Part shown: one piece after another, positions 37,964-46,199 of the stretch
Layout: every line of letters starts with the position of its first letter
Position numbering within the stretch: position 1 is the first letter of the stretch
Notes under the pieces: model-generated
Told to the model about the DNA's origin: nothing
Seen by the model: the letters and a program-made list of their open reading frames with translations, nothing else
Databases searched by the model: none
Assembly: GCA_002748155.1 (NCBI GenBank)
Contig: PDRO01000005.1
Coordinates: forward strand, 62,001 to 126,000
Length of the DNA stretch: 64,000 nt
Direction of reading: 5' to 3'
Source of the DNA: Actinomycetales bacterium
GTDB taxonomy: Bacteria > Actinomycetota > Actinomycetes > Actinomycetales > Dermatophilaceae
Made by a program: the position numbers and the translations under genes

Positions 37964-37965
37964 CT

Positions 37966-39189
37966 GTGACCTGGCTCGACCTTCCCGAAGACCACCTCTT
38001 CGGCATCGACAACCTGCCCTACGGCGTCTTCTCGACCGCTGACGACCCACAGCCACGAGTTGGGGTGCGGATCGGTGACCTCGTGCTCGACGCCGCGCCT
38101 GCTGCTGCTGCGGCCGGCTATGAAGCCGGTGAAGTGTGGGCTAGCTCCAGCCTCAACGCCTTTGTCGCCCAGGGCCGTTCGGCCTGGGATGCCGGACGTG
38201 CCTGGCTCACCGACGTGCTTGGCGACGCAGCTCACAGAGCGGTGGTCGAGCCGCACCTGCACCCGATCGACGACCTGACCCTGCATTTGCCGATCGAAGT
38301 CGGTGACTACGTCGACTACTACGCGAGCGAGAACCACGCGATGAACGTCGGCATGATCTTCCGGCCCGATTCACCGGCGCTGCCGGTGAACTGGAAACAC
38401 CTGCCCATCGGCTACCACGGCCGGTCGGGAACGGTGATCGTTTCGGGCACCGACTACCACCGCCCGTGCGGGCAGCGAAAAGGCCCGCAGGACCCGGCAC
38501 CCGGCTACGGGCCCAGCACCCGTCTGGACATCGAAGCCGAGCTCGGCTACGTCGTCGGGCCGGGCACGGATCTCGGTGCCCGGGTGAGTGTCGACGAGGC
38601 AGCCGAGCACCTTTTCGGGGTGGTCGTGCTCAACGACTGGTCGGCGCGCGACATCCAGGCATGGGAGTATGTCCCGCTGGGTCCCTACCTCGGCAAGAGC
38701 TTCGCCACGTCGATCTCCGCCTGGGTGACCCCGATGGCTGCCCTGGCCGCGGCGAAGGTCGAATTGCCCCGCAACGACGATGACCCGGAGATCCTCGACT
38801 ACCTACGATCCGCCACCGGCACCGGGGCATTCGGCCTCGACGTGCACTTGGAGGTCGCTGTCAACGGCACCGTCGTGACCCGCCCGGAGTATCGCGGGAT
38901 GTATTGGTCACCGGCTCAGATGCTGGCTCACATGACCGTCAACGGTGCCAGCCTGCGCGCCGGGGATCTTTTCGGCTCGGGCACGATCAGCGGCCCGGTG
39001 AAGGAGGAACGCGGGTCTTTGCTCGAGTTGGCCTGGGGCGGCCAAGAGCCGTTCAGTCTCGAGGACGGCTCAACCCGCACCTTCCTCGAAGACGGCGACG
39101 AGGTGCGGATGACCGCGTGGGCACCCGGTGCCGACGGCAGCCGGATCGGCTTCGGCGAAGTCGTCGGGCGGGTTTTGCCGGCCCACTGA
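37966..39189 (+). CDS. fahA: Fumarylacetoacetase
   Basis: 407 aa from GTG at 37966 with GGAG upstream. It splits fumarylacetoacetate to fumarate and acetoacetate, the last step of tyrosine/homogentisate breakdown. Family marks: VGDYVDYYASENHAMNVG with metal-site Asp and catalytic His, NWKHLPIGYHGRSGT, EAELGYVVGPG and LNDWSARDIQAWEY. Other homogentisate-pathway genes are not in the window. Confidence 0.94.
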   Translation: MTWLDLPEDHLFGIDNLPYGVFSTADDPQPRVGVRIGDLVLDAAPAAAAAGYEAGEVWASSSLNAFVAQGRSAWDAGRAWLTDVLGDAAHRAVVEPHLHPIDDLTLHLPIEVGDYVDYYASENHAMNVGMIFRPDSPALPVNWKHLPIGYHGRSGTVIVSGTDYHRPCGQRKGPQDPAPGYGPSTRLDIEAELGYVVGPGTDLGARVSVDEAAEHLFGVVVLNDWSARDIQAWEYVPLGPYLGKSFATSISAWVTPMAALAAAKVELPRNDDDPEILDYLRSATGTGAFGLDVHLEVAVNGTVVTRPEYRGMYWSPAQMLAHMTVNGASLRAGDLFGSGTISGPVKEERGSLLELAWGGQEPFSLEDGSTRTFLEDGDEVRMTAWAPGADGSRIGFGEVVGRVLPAH

Positions 39190-39203
39190 GGACATCTGCG
39201 GGA

Positions 39204-40013
39204 TCAGATCTGATAGTCGAGCGCGACCTGCTCGATGATCTGGTCCATTTCGAGAGCTGGCATGGCACATCCGGCTTCACCGACGATCCGTGCCGGCACA
39301 CCAACCGCCGTCGACCCGGGCGGGACCGACTGGAGGACGACGCTTCCGGCCCCGATCCTGCTGTAGGCACCGATCTCGGTGTTGCCGAGAATCTTCGACC
39401 CGGCACCGATCATGACGCCGCGACGCACTTTGGGGTGCCGGTCGCCTTGGGTCTTGCCGGTGCCGCCGAGCGTCACGCCCTGGAGCAATGACACATCGTC
39501 CTCGATGACCGTCGTCTCCCCGATGACCACCCCGGTGGCATGGTCGATCATGATGCCCGAGCCGATCTGCGCGGCCGGGTGGACATCCACCCCGAAAACC
39601 TCGCTGACCCGGCTCTGGAAGTGAAAGGCCAGCGCTGTCCGGTCCCGCTGCCACAGCCAATGCATCACCCGGTAGGACTGCAACGATTGGTAGCCCTTGA
39701 AGAAGAGAAAAGGCTCGACGAACGTGTGCACCGCAGGGTCACGATCGTAGTTCGCGGTGAGGTCGGCCCGCACCGACCGGCCGATCGCGGGATCGTCGTG
39801 GAGGGCCTCGTCGAACACCTCGTGGACTTGGAGCGCGCCGACATCGTCGTTGGCCAACTTGTGGGCCAGGTGGAACGCCAGGGCTTGCTCCAGGCGTGCC
39901 TGACCGAGGATGGTCGCGTGGACGAAGCTGGCTAGGACCGGCTCGGCGGCGGCCAGTTTCTCGGCATCGGCCTGCAACCGGTGCCACACCTCGTCGGTGG
40001 TGTCAGCATGCAT
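39204..40013 (-). CDS. cysE: Serine O-acetyltransferase (long, enterobacterial-type)
   Basis: 269 aa from ATG at 40013, chosen by alignment in mind with E. coli CysE; ATG at 40046 would add 11 residues. It makes O-acetylserine for cysteine synthesis. The helical N-terminal domain (EPVLASFVHATILGQARLEQAL) precedes a left-handed hexapeptide beta-helix (HPAAQIGSGIMIDHATGVVIGETTVI, HPKVRRGVMIGAGSKILGN). The C-terminus DYQI ends in Ile, the residue that docks into the CysK active site in the cysteine synthase complex. No cysK is nearby. It is convergent with fahA. Confidence 0.93.
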   Translation of the reverse strand: MHADTTDEVWHRLQADAEKLAAAEPVLASFVHATILGQARLEQALAFHLAHKLANDDVGALQVHEVFDEALHDDPAIGRSVRADLTANYDRDPAVHTFVEPFLFFKGYQSLQSYRVMHWLWQRDRTALAFHFQSRVSEVFGVDVHPAAQIGSGIMIDHATGVVIGETTVIEDDVSLLQGVTLGGTGKTQGDRHPKVRRGVMIGAGSKILGNTEIGAYSRIGAGSVVLQSVPPGSTAVGVPARIVGEAGCAMPALEMDQIIEQVALDYQI

Positions 40014-40186
40014 GACCTCGTCAACACAGCCGAACGGCGATTCCATCCCCGGCGGCCGTCCGCTCTCGCAGCAACTTCCACGCCCGGGGATCCCACCATC
40101 GCCGCCGGGGGTCTGCTATTTTGCGCGAAGCTTTGCAGGCCCTGGCCTCACAAGGGCTCGGGCTCACTCAACGACGAGGAGTGCCG

Positions 40187-40618
40187 ATGGAGTCCGTGTT
40201 GGTTGGAGTGGACAACAGCGACGTGTCCACCCGTGCCGTCGAATTCGCGATCGCTCGCGCAAAGAGCAACCAGTGGAAGGTCGTGTTGACGCATGTGATC
40301 CCGTGGTCGCCGTTCTCGTTCACCACGCCGTCGGAGAACGAGCACCGCCACCAGGCCAAAGAAGCCGAGCTGGTCGCCGCCCGGGATCAGATCATGGCTC
40401 CGATGGAGGCCATCGCCGAGCAGGCCGGGGTCCCCTTCGAATCGGTCATCCGACACGGCCAGCCCGCCGATACCATCCTCGACATCGCGGAAGAACACGA
40501 CGTGGTGCACATCGTCGTGGGGCGCACAGGTGACTCCGGTTTTCGGACCGCCATCTTCGGAAGTGTGGCCAGCCGTCTGGCACACGGCGCCAACGTCCCG
40601 GTGACGGTGGTGCCGTGA
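40187..40618 (+). CDS. Universal stress protein (UspA family)
   Basis: 143 aa, ATG at 40187 with GAGGAG 6 nt upstream. A start VLVGVDNSDVS and the ATP-binding loop GRTGDSGFRTAIFGS (G-x2-G-x9-G-S) mark an ATP-binding USP. The stop shares a base with the next start (TGATG), so it is tightly coupled to the amino acid symporter and may regulate it or respond to the same stress. Confidence 0.92.
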   Translation: MESVLVGVDNSDVSTRAVEFAIARAKSNQWKVVLTHVIPWSPFSFTTPSENEHRHQAKEAELVAARDQIMAPMEAIAEQAGVPFESVIRHGQPADTILDIAEEHDVVHIVVGRTGDSGFRTAIFGSVASRLAHGANVPVTVVP

Positions 40619-42120
40619 TGACCGCCTTCCCTGCGACGGCCCTACCGGCGGTCATGCCACCCACCGGCCTGGACGACTTCATCGCCGACAAGTTCGCCCC
40701 GGTCTCCAATGCCATCGCGAGCGTCGTGTTCTACAGTGTGCCGATCGGCGAGGCGACGGTGCCGGTCATCGTCCTTTGGCTGGTCCTCGCCGGCATCTTC
40801 TTCACCTTCTGGCTCGGCTTCATGAACATCCGCGGCTTCAAGCACGCCATCGACTTGGTACGCGGGAAATACTCCGACCCGCACGACGCCGGTGAAGTGT
40901 CGCACTTCCAGGCGTTGGCAACCGCGGTCTCGGGCACCGTCGGCCTTGGCAACATCGCCGGTGTAGCGGTCGCGATCACCATCGGTGGGCCTGGGGCAAC
41001 CTTCTGGATGATCCTCGCCGGCTTCGTCGGCATGAGCACGAAGATGGCCGAGTGCATGCTCGGTGTGCGTTTCCGGCGCGAGTATGCCGATGGCAGTGTG
41101 TCCGGTGGCCCGATGTACTACCTCTCGGCGGGTTTGGCCCACCTAGGCCGACCTGGTCTCGGCAAGGTCCTCGGCGTCTTGTTCGCGATCTGCATGATCG
41201 GTGGTGCGCTGGGCGGTGGCAACATGTTCCAGTCCAACCAGGCCACCCAGCAATTGGTCTCGGTGACCGGTGGCGTCGATAGTCCGTTGGCGGACGTGCA
41301 GTGGGTGGTCGGCCTCGGTTTCGCAATTGTCGCCGGGGCGGTCATCATCGGTGGAATCAAGTCGATCGCCCGGGTCACCGAGAAGGTCGTGCCGTTCATG
41401 GCGGTGCTCTACCTCACCGCCTGCATAGTCGTCATCCTGGTCAATGTCGTCCACGTGCCGGACGCCTTCGGCCAGATCCTCTCCGGCGCCTTCACCGGTA
41501 GCGGGATCACCGGCGGCATGATCGGTGCACTCATCGTCGGCTTCCAGAGAGCAGCGTTCTCCAACGAGGCCGGTCTAGGCTCGGCCGCCGTGGCGCACTC
41601 GGCGGTCAAGACGAAAGAGCCGGCGACCGAGGGCTTCGTCGCGGCACTCGAACCCTTCATCGACACTGTCGTCATCTGCACGATGACCGCGCTGACGATC
41701 GTCATCACCGGCACGTGGCGGGACTCAAGCGTCAACGAGGGCGGCGTGTCGATCACCTCACACGCGTTCGAGACCGTGCTGCCCTGGTTCCCGAACGTCT
41801 TGGCCTTCGCCGTCGTCCTCTTCGCCTTCTCGACGATGATCAGCTGGTCCTACTACGGGATGAAGGCCACCCGTTACCTCTTCGGTGACAGCCCGACCGC
41901 CGAGAACGTCTTCAAGGTGGTCTTCCTCATCTTCACCGTGATCGGCGCCGCAGCCTCGCTCAAGCCGGTCATCGACTTCTCCGACTCGATGATCTTCCTC
42001 ATGTCGATCATGAACATCATCGGGCTCTACCTCATGGCCAAGTTGATCCGCGAGATCATCCACAGCTACTTCAACCGGGTGAGGTCCGGAGAGATCAAGC
42101 CGGTGGACGAGCACGTCTGA
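40618..42120 (+). CDS. Alanine/glycine:sodium symporter (AGCS family)
   Basis: 500 aa, ATG at 40618, about ten membrane segments. Family signature ATAVSGTVGLGNIAGVAVAITIGGPGATFWM and ERAAFSNEAGLGSAAVAHSA-like region (here FQRAAFSNEAGLGSAAVAHS) are present. It imports alanine or glycine with sodium. It forms a two-gene operon with the universal stress protein. Confidence 0.93.
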   Translation: MTAFPATALPAVMPPTGLDDFIADKFAPVSNAIASVVFYSVPIGEATVPVIVLWLVLAGIFFTFWLGFMNIRGFKHAIDLVRGKYSDPHDAGEVSHFQALATAVSGTVGLGNIAGVAVAITIGGPGATFWMILAGFVGMSTKMAECMLGVRFRREYADGSVSGGPMYYLSAGLAHLGRPGLGKVLGVLFAICMIGGALGGGNMFQSNQATQQLVSVTGGVDSPLADVQWVVGLGFAIVAGAVIIGGIKSIARVTEKVVPFMAVLYLTACIVVILVNVVHVPDAFGQILSGAFTGSGITGGMIGALIVGFQRAAFSNEAGLGSAAVAHSAVKTKEPATEGFVAALEPFIDTVVICTMTALTIVITGTWRDSSVNEGGVSITSHAFETVLPWFPNVLAFAVVLFAFSTMISWSYYGMKATRYLFGDSPTAENVFKVVFLIFTVIGAAASLKPVIDFSDSMIFLMSIMNIIGLYLMAKLIREIIHSYFNRVRSGEIKPVDEHV

Positions 42121-42184
42121 CGTCCCGACCGGCGGCTGAAACGCCCGCGGCGCCCACGGCTCACCGCCGGGGCGCCGTTGGGCT

Positions 42185-42248
42185 GTCAGTCAGTCAGTCA
42201 GTCAGTCAGTCAGTCAGTCACTCACTCACTCACTCAATCAGTCACTCA
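42185..42248. repeat. Tetranucleotide array of 16 NTCA units (GTCA x9, CTCA x4, ATCA, GTCA, CTCA)
   Basis: A 4-bp microsatellite between the symporter (+) and the PLP enzyme (-). On the minus strand every unit is TGAN, so a stop codon recurs every four bases in all three frames; the last unit supplies the TGA stop of the PLP-enzyme gene. Short inverted GGCGCCC/GGGCGCC arms just before it (about 42150-42175) could help termination. Confidence 0.92.
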
Positions 42249-43421
42249 GTCGGGCGGTGCAAGAGCCCGCGCCAGGTCGGCCTGCAGGTCTTCGATCGCC
42301 TCCAGACCCACCGAGAGCCGCAGCAGCCCTTCGTCGGGACGCGCCACCTCGACGACCGGGCGATGGGTGAGGCTGGCTGGGTGTTGGATGAGCGAATCGA
42401 CTCCGCCGAGACTTACTGCGTGTGTGATCAGCCGGGTGCGCTGCACGGCGGCCGCAGCGGCGGCATACCCGCCCCGGAGAGTGAAAGCGACCATTGCCCC
42501 GGGACCGGACATCTGCCGGCCGACCAACCCGGCCGGGTCCTGTCCGGGCAGCCCGGGGTAGTTCACGGAGGCGACCTGGGGGTGCCGGGCGACCCACTCG
42601 GCCAACGCCTGGGCTCGCTCCTGCTGGGCGCGCACACGCACCGGCAGGGTCTGGAGGCCACGATGCAGCTGGTATGCCGCCAGCGGGTGCAGCAGCGCTC
42701 CGGTGAGCGCCCGTATCTGTCGAAGCCGCACCGCCCAGTCGGCGGTAGTGGCCACTACTCCCCCGATCAGGTCGCCGTGTCCACCGAGATACTTCGTCGC
42801 CGAGTGGATGACGAGGTGAGCGCCCTGTCGGCTCGGTTGCTGCAACACCGGCGTCGCGAACGTGTTGTCGACGATCACCGGCACCGAGCCGGCTTGTGCG
42901 ACTACCGCTGCGATATCGACCAGTGCCAGGGTCGGGTTGGCCGGGGACTCGAGCAGGACCAGGCCAGTGCGTTCGGTGATCGCCTCGGCGACCGAGTCGA
43001 CGCCGGCCCAGGTGACCTCGGTGCCGAGCAAGCCCGTCTCTAGCAGATGGTCGGACCCACCGTAGAGCGGTCGGATCGCCACGACGTGCGGCGTTCCGGC
43101 GGCGACACAGGCCAGCAGCGTGGCGGTCAGGGCAGCCATCCCGGACGCGAAGGCTACCGCCTCGTCACATTCTTCGAGCCCGGCGAGGGCCTGCTCGAAG
43201 CGAGCGACGTTCGGGTTCCACACCCGTTGGTAGACCATCGTGCCAAGGCTTTCGCCGCGTCCGCCCGAGGCCAAGTGATCGTATGCCGCACGCCCGGCGT
43301 CGAGGTCGGGGATCGGGTAGGTGCTCGACAGGTCGACCGGTGGCACGTGCGCACCCAACGAAACCAGGTCTTCACGGCCTCCGTGCACCGCACGGGTGTC
43401 AGGTGCAGAGTATTCACGCAT
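42246..43421 (-). CDS. Cys/Met-metabolism PLP enzyme (cystathionine gamma-lyase or methionine gamma-lyase-like)
   Basis: 391 aa, ATG at 43421. The PLP lysine is in HSATKYLGGHGDLIGG; other marks are TYPIPDLDAG with YQRVWNPN, FASGMAALTA and ESPANPTLALVDI. The family includes synthases and lyases that cannot be told apart safely by eye. A divergent Lrp-type regulator favours a catabolic lyase controlled by amino acid levels. The stop codon is formed by a tetranucleotide repeat. Confidence 0.85.
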   Translation of the reverse strand: MREYSAPDTRAVHGGREDLVSLGAHVPPVDLSSTYPIPDLDAGRAAYDHLASGGRGESLGTMVYQRVWNPNVARFEQALAGLEECDEAVAFASGMAALTATLLACVAAGTPHVVAIRPLYGGSDHLLETGLLGTEVTWAGVDSVAEAITERTGLVLLESPANPTLALVDIAAVVAQAGSVPVIVDNTFATPVLQQPSRQGAHLVIHSATKYLGGHGDLIGGVVATTADWAVRLRQIRALTGALLHPLAAYQLHRGLQTLPVRVRAQQERAQALAEWVARHPQVASVNYPGLPGQDPAGLVGRQMSGPGAMVAFTLRGGYAAAAAAVQRTRLITHAVSLGGVDSLIQHPASLTHRPVVEVARPDEGLLRLSVGLEAIEDLQADLARALAPPD

Positions 43422-43529
43422 CGTCCAATGTTCAGTTCTTCGCGTCGTTGACGCCAGAGTCCCGTCGATTCCTCGATAGAGATAGGGAATTCCGAAGATT
43501 GTTCATCAACCCGGCGCTAGCGTGGGTGG
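43422..43529. promoter_or_regulatory. Divergent control region between PLP enzyme and Lrp regulator
   Basis: 108 bp, clearly more AT-rich than its flanks, with AT runs around 43475-43510 and the small palindrome GGAATTCC at 43487-43494. Lrp-type regulators bind such degenerate AT-rich sites, so auto- and cross-regulation is likely. Confidence 0.5.
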
Positions 43530-44045
43530 ATGCCGAAGAACGCGCGACCGCTGACCCCAGGACCACCACCACGTGATCCACCCACTCTCGATGCCCTCGA
43601 CCGGGCTCTCGTCGGGCACCTGAGACGCGACGCACGCATGAGCAACGCCGCCCTGGCCGCCGCCACGGGGATTGCGGAGTCGACGTGCCTCGGCCGAGTG
43701 CGGAGACTGCGTGAGCGCGGTGTCATCACCGGTTACTCGGCGCACGTCGACCTGGCTCTGTTCGGGTTGCCGATCCAGGCGATGGTGGCGCTGCGGCTAG
43801 CCGGACAGGACCGGGGTGCCGTCGACGCCTTCGGCGAGCACATCGGCGCGCTCTCCGGGGTGCTTGCGGTATATAACCTCAGCGGCGCCGACGACTTCCT
43901 CGTGCATGTCGCCGCCTCGTCCCCCGAAGCACTGCGGGCCTTCGTGCTCGACCATTTGAGCAGCTACCCCGGTGTCGTGCACGTGCAGACGTCGCTGATC
44001 TTTCGCACCCACACCGGTCAGGCGATCCTGCCAGGATCAACATGA
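43530..44045 (+). CDS. Lrp/AsnC family transcriptional regulator
   Basis: 171 aa. N-terminal HTH: LDALDRALVGHLRRDARMSNAALAAATGIAESTCLGRVRRLRERGVITGYSA. The C-terminal RAM ligand domain (VLAVYNLSGADDFLVHVAA) senses amino acids and builds the dimer or octamer. It is divergent from the Cys/Met PLP enzyme, which is its probable target. Confidence 0.92.
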   Translation: MPKNARPLTPGPPPRDPPTLDALDRALVGHLRRDARMSNAALAAATGIAESTCLGRVRRLRERGVITGYSAHVDLALFGLPIQAMVALRLAGQDRGAVDAFGEHIGALSGVLAVYNLSGADDFLVHVAASSPEALRAFVLDHLSSYPGVVHVQTSLIFRTHTGQAILPGST

Positions 44046-44064
44046 CCCCACACCCAACTGAGCA

Positions 44065-44868
44065 CTACCCCTTGGGTTTCTTCTCGACGAGGGTGTCGGC
44101 AAGCTTGTCGTGCAGAGTCTGTCGACGCGGGTCCCAGAGCAGCCAGAGCGGGTCGAGGATGTTCGCCAACCCCGCCACGATGCTGATCACCGGCGCGAAC
44201 CCGAGCACGAACGCGCCAATGTAGATGACGAGCCGCCGCAGCGCCTCAACGAGGGTCAGTGGCCCGGGCCGATCCGCTCGGCGCACCCGGATCCCCATCA
44301 TCATCTTGCCTGGGGTGGCACCGGTGCGGGTGAGGAAGTACACGTGATAGATGACGTGGATGATCGCCTGGATGATGAGCACGGGCAGGATCAACTGCAT
44401 GGATTCGTCGATCCACCGATCGAGGAGTGGGTCGAATCTGTCGACGTCGGCGGCAGCCAACTCCGCGACGAGAACCGTGTAGCGTTCGATGAACTGGTAG
44501 ACCCAGTAGCCGCCCAGGATCGCCGCCAGGAGGCTGAGGATGAGTTCGTCGACGAGGGCGGCGACGAGTCGTTGCCACCACTCGGCCAACGGTGACCCAT
44601 CGGGTGTGCTCGGGCCGCTGTGACTCCAGCTGACCCGGGGTGCGGCGGCGTAGCCATAGTGCGACGGTGGGTGATCCGGGGTGTGACCTGGATTGGCGTA
44701 CGACGACGCCCCGGCCGGCGTGGGCGCCGGGTCGTGATCCGCCGGCCGTCCGACACCAGGCTGGATGCCCTGTTTCGGCTCCACGTGGTCGGTCCACAAC
44801 ACACCGTCGAAGTAGCGCAGGCTATTCGGGTCCTGGGGGTCGTCGTACCATCCGGATGACTGCGTCAT
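44065..44868 (-). CDS. RDD family membrane protein with N-terminal DUF2510
   Basis: 267 aa from ATG at 44868. The N-terminus GWYDDPQDPNSLRYFDGVLWTDHV is the DUF2510 motif (W-Y-D-P-R-YWDG-W), followed by a Pro-rich linker and an RDD domain with membrane helices; the usual Arg-Asp-Asp site is read as WQRLVAALVDELI. RATPGKMMMGIRVRR-type loop (GATPGKMMMGI) is present. Function unknown; RDD proteins have been linked to ion transport. Confidence 0.85.
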   Translation of the reverse strand: MTQSSGWYDDPQDPNSLRYFDGVLWTDHVEPKQGIQPGVGRPADHDPAPTPAGASSYANPGHTPDHPPSHYGYAAAPRVSWSHSGPSTPDGSPLAEWWQRLVAALVDELILSLLAAILGGYWVYQFIERYTVLVAELAAADVDRFDPLLDRWIDESMQLILPVLIIQAIIHVIYHVYFLTRTGATPGKMMMGIRVRRADRPGPLTLVEALRRLVIYIGAFVLGFAPVISIVAGLANILDPLWLLWDPRRQTLHDKLADTLVEKKPKG

Positions 44869-44936
44869 GGTCCAACTCTGACACGTCCGCCCGACCCAAC
44901 CTGCATCGACGAGCGCCACGCGGCATACGGTCGCGG

Positions 44937-45269
44937 TCAGTCGTCTTCTGGCAACCACCCGGCGTTGTCGTCGTCGAAGATCTCCTTGCAGGTCGGGCAC
45001 ACCGGGAACTTCTGTGGGTCCCGGCTGGGCACCCAGACCTTGCCGCACAAAGCGACGCATGGCGTGCCGGCGACCATCGCCTCCATGATCTTGTCCTTGC
45101 GGGCATAGTGGCTGAACCGCTCGTGATCGCCTGGCTCAGCGACCTCCGGTTCGGGCAGGGTCTGCTCCCGTTCCAGGACGCTCGTGCCGGTGTGGGGCTC
45201 CCCCAGGGGCGAATCGGGACCTCCTGGGGCGGCGGCGGGCTGGGGTGACATCGGCTCGTCCAGCGGCAT
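44937..45269 (-). CDS. DUF3039 domain protein
   Basis: 110 aa. After a disordered Pro-rich N-terminus comes RFSHYARKDKIMEAMVAGTPCVALCGKVWVP and KFPVCPTCKEIF, the DUF3039 pattern, with cysteines placed to bind zinc. It is restricted to actinobacteria and its function is unknown. YqgE lies upstream on the same strand with a 30-bp gap. Confidence 0.85.
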   Translation of the reverse strand: MPLDEPMSPQPAAAPGGPDSPLGEPHTGTSVLEREQTLPEPEVAEPGDHERFSHYARKDKIMEAMVAGTPCVALCGKVWVPSRDPQKFPVCPTCKEIFDDDNAGWLPEDD

Positions 45270-45299
45270 ACAAGAGAATCTAGCTCAGCTGCGGGCATG

Positions 45300-45872
45300 T
45301 CAGTTCATCGACGGGTCATCCGGGTAGAGCGAGAAGAAAGCGCGGTCATCGCACTGACGGCGTAGCACTCGCGACCACAACGACTCCGGTTCGTCGGTGA
45401 AAGCGTCACGTGACTCGGCATCGACGATGAACCAGTCGCCACGGCGGATCTCACCTTCGAGTTGTCCGCCGGACCACCCGGCATACCCCGCGAAAATGCG
45501 CAGGCCGGCCACCTCCGGCGCCACGAGCACCGGAGGTGCGTCGAGATCGACGACCCCGAAGCCGCCGAAGAGCCGCTGAACTCCGAGAGTCTCGGGCACG
45601 TCGCCGGGCACGGTGACGATGCCGATGGCCGAGTCGGTCTGCACCGGCCCGCCCCGAAAGAGCTGCGGAGGCGCCGTCGACACGGCCCCCCAGCCGGGCA
45701 ACACGGCCTCGACCCAAGCGTCGGTGGGCTGGTTGAGCACAACGCCCTGGGCGCCCCCATCATCGTGGTGGAGCATCAGCACCACTGATCGGCGGAAGAA
45801 CTCGCCCTCCACCTGTGGTGTCGCGACGAGCAGCTTCCCGGCAAACGATTCCGACCGATCCTGCGAAGTCAC
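45300..45872 (-). CDS. YqgE/AlgH family protein
   Basis: About 190 aa from one of two adjacent GTG codons (45875 or 45872); no clear Shine-Dalgarno. Family marks: GKLLVATPQVEGEFFRRSVVLMLHHDDGGAQGVVLNQP, FRGGPVQTD and RIFAGYAGWSGGQLEGEI. These are conserved cytoplasmic proteins of unclear role, often with DUF3039 in actinobacteria. Confidence 0.88.
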   Translation of the reverse strand: MTSQDRSESFAGKLLVATPQVEGEFFRRSVVLMLHHDDGGAQGVVLNQPTDAWVEAVLPGWGAVSTAPPQLFRGGPVQTDSAIGIVTVPGDVPETLGVQRLFGGFGVVDLDAPPVLVAPEVAGLRIFAGYAGWSGGQLEGEIRRGDWFIVDAESRDAFTDEPESLWSRVLRRQCDDRAFFSLYPDDPSMN

Positions 45873-45977
45873 CACTTCAGTGTGGCACCCGGCGCCTGGC
45901 ATCCGCATGATCGGCGGGATGAACTGCTGGCACGTGTCCATTCGAGGGTCCACGTGACGCGGCTCCAGCGCCCGGTT

Positions 45978-46170
45978 TCATCGTCCGGCCCGTTCCAGGG
46001 ACCTCAGCTGATGGGCGAGGTCGAGAATGCTCGTGGGCTCGTCCAAGAGCAACACTTGGGGTTGCTGCGAAGCACCGCACCGTTGTGGCCTGCACCCAGC
46101 ACTCGCGACAGCCGCGTCTGCCAGACGATTCGGTCCCGCAGCGGGGTGACGCCATGGTGGCGCCAACCAT
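45978..46170 (-). pseudogene. Deletion scar of BtuC-type permease joined to BtuD-type ATPase
   Basis: Two short homologies lie side by side. At about 46167-46085 one frame reads TPLRDRIVWQTRLSRVL, the start of a FecCD/BtuC permease. At 46067-45978 another frame reads QQPQVLLLDEPTSILDLAHQ, the Walker B region of a siderophore/B12-type ATPase. The rest of both genes, about 1.8 kb by usual lengths, is missing. It follows the binding protein gene by 30 bp, where permease and ATPase would be expected. Confidence 0.75.
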
Positions 46171-46199
46171 TACGCGAACCGACGGGTCCGCGCTGCGGG

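Noticed and set aside
42185..42248. Phase-variable tract controlling the PLP enzyme
   Set aside because: The array begins at the stop codon, 3' of the gene, so unit changes cannot switch the protein.
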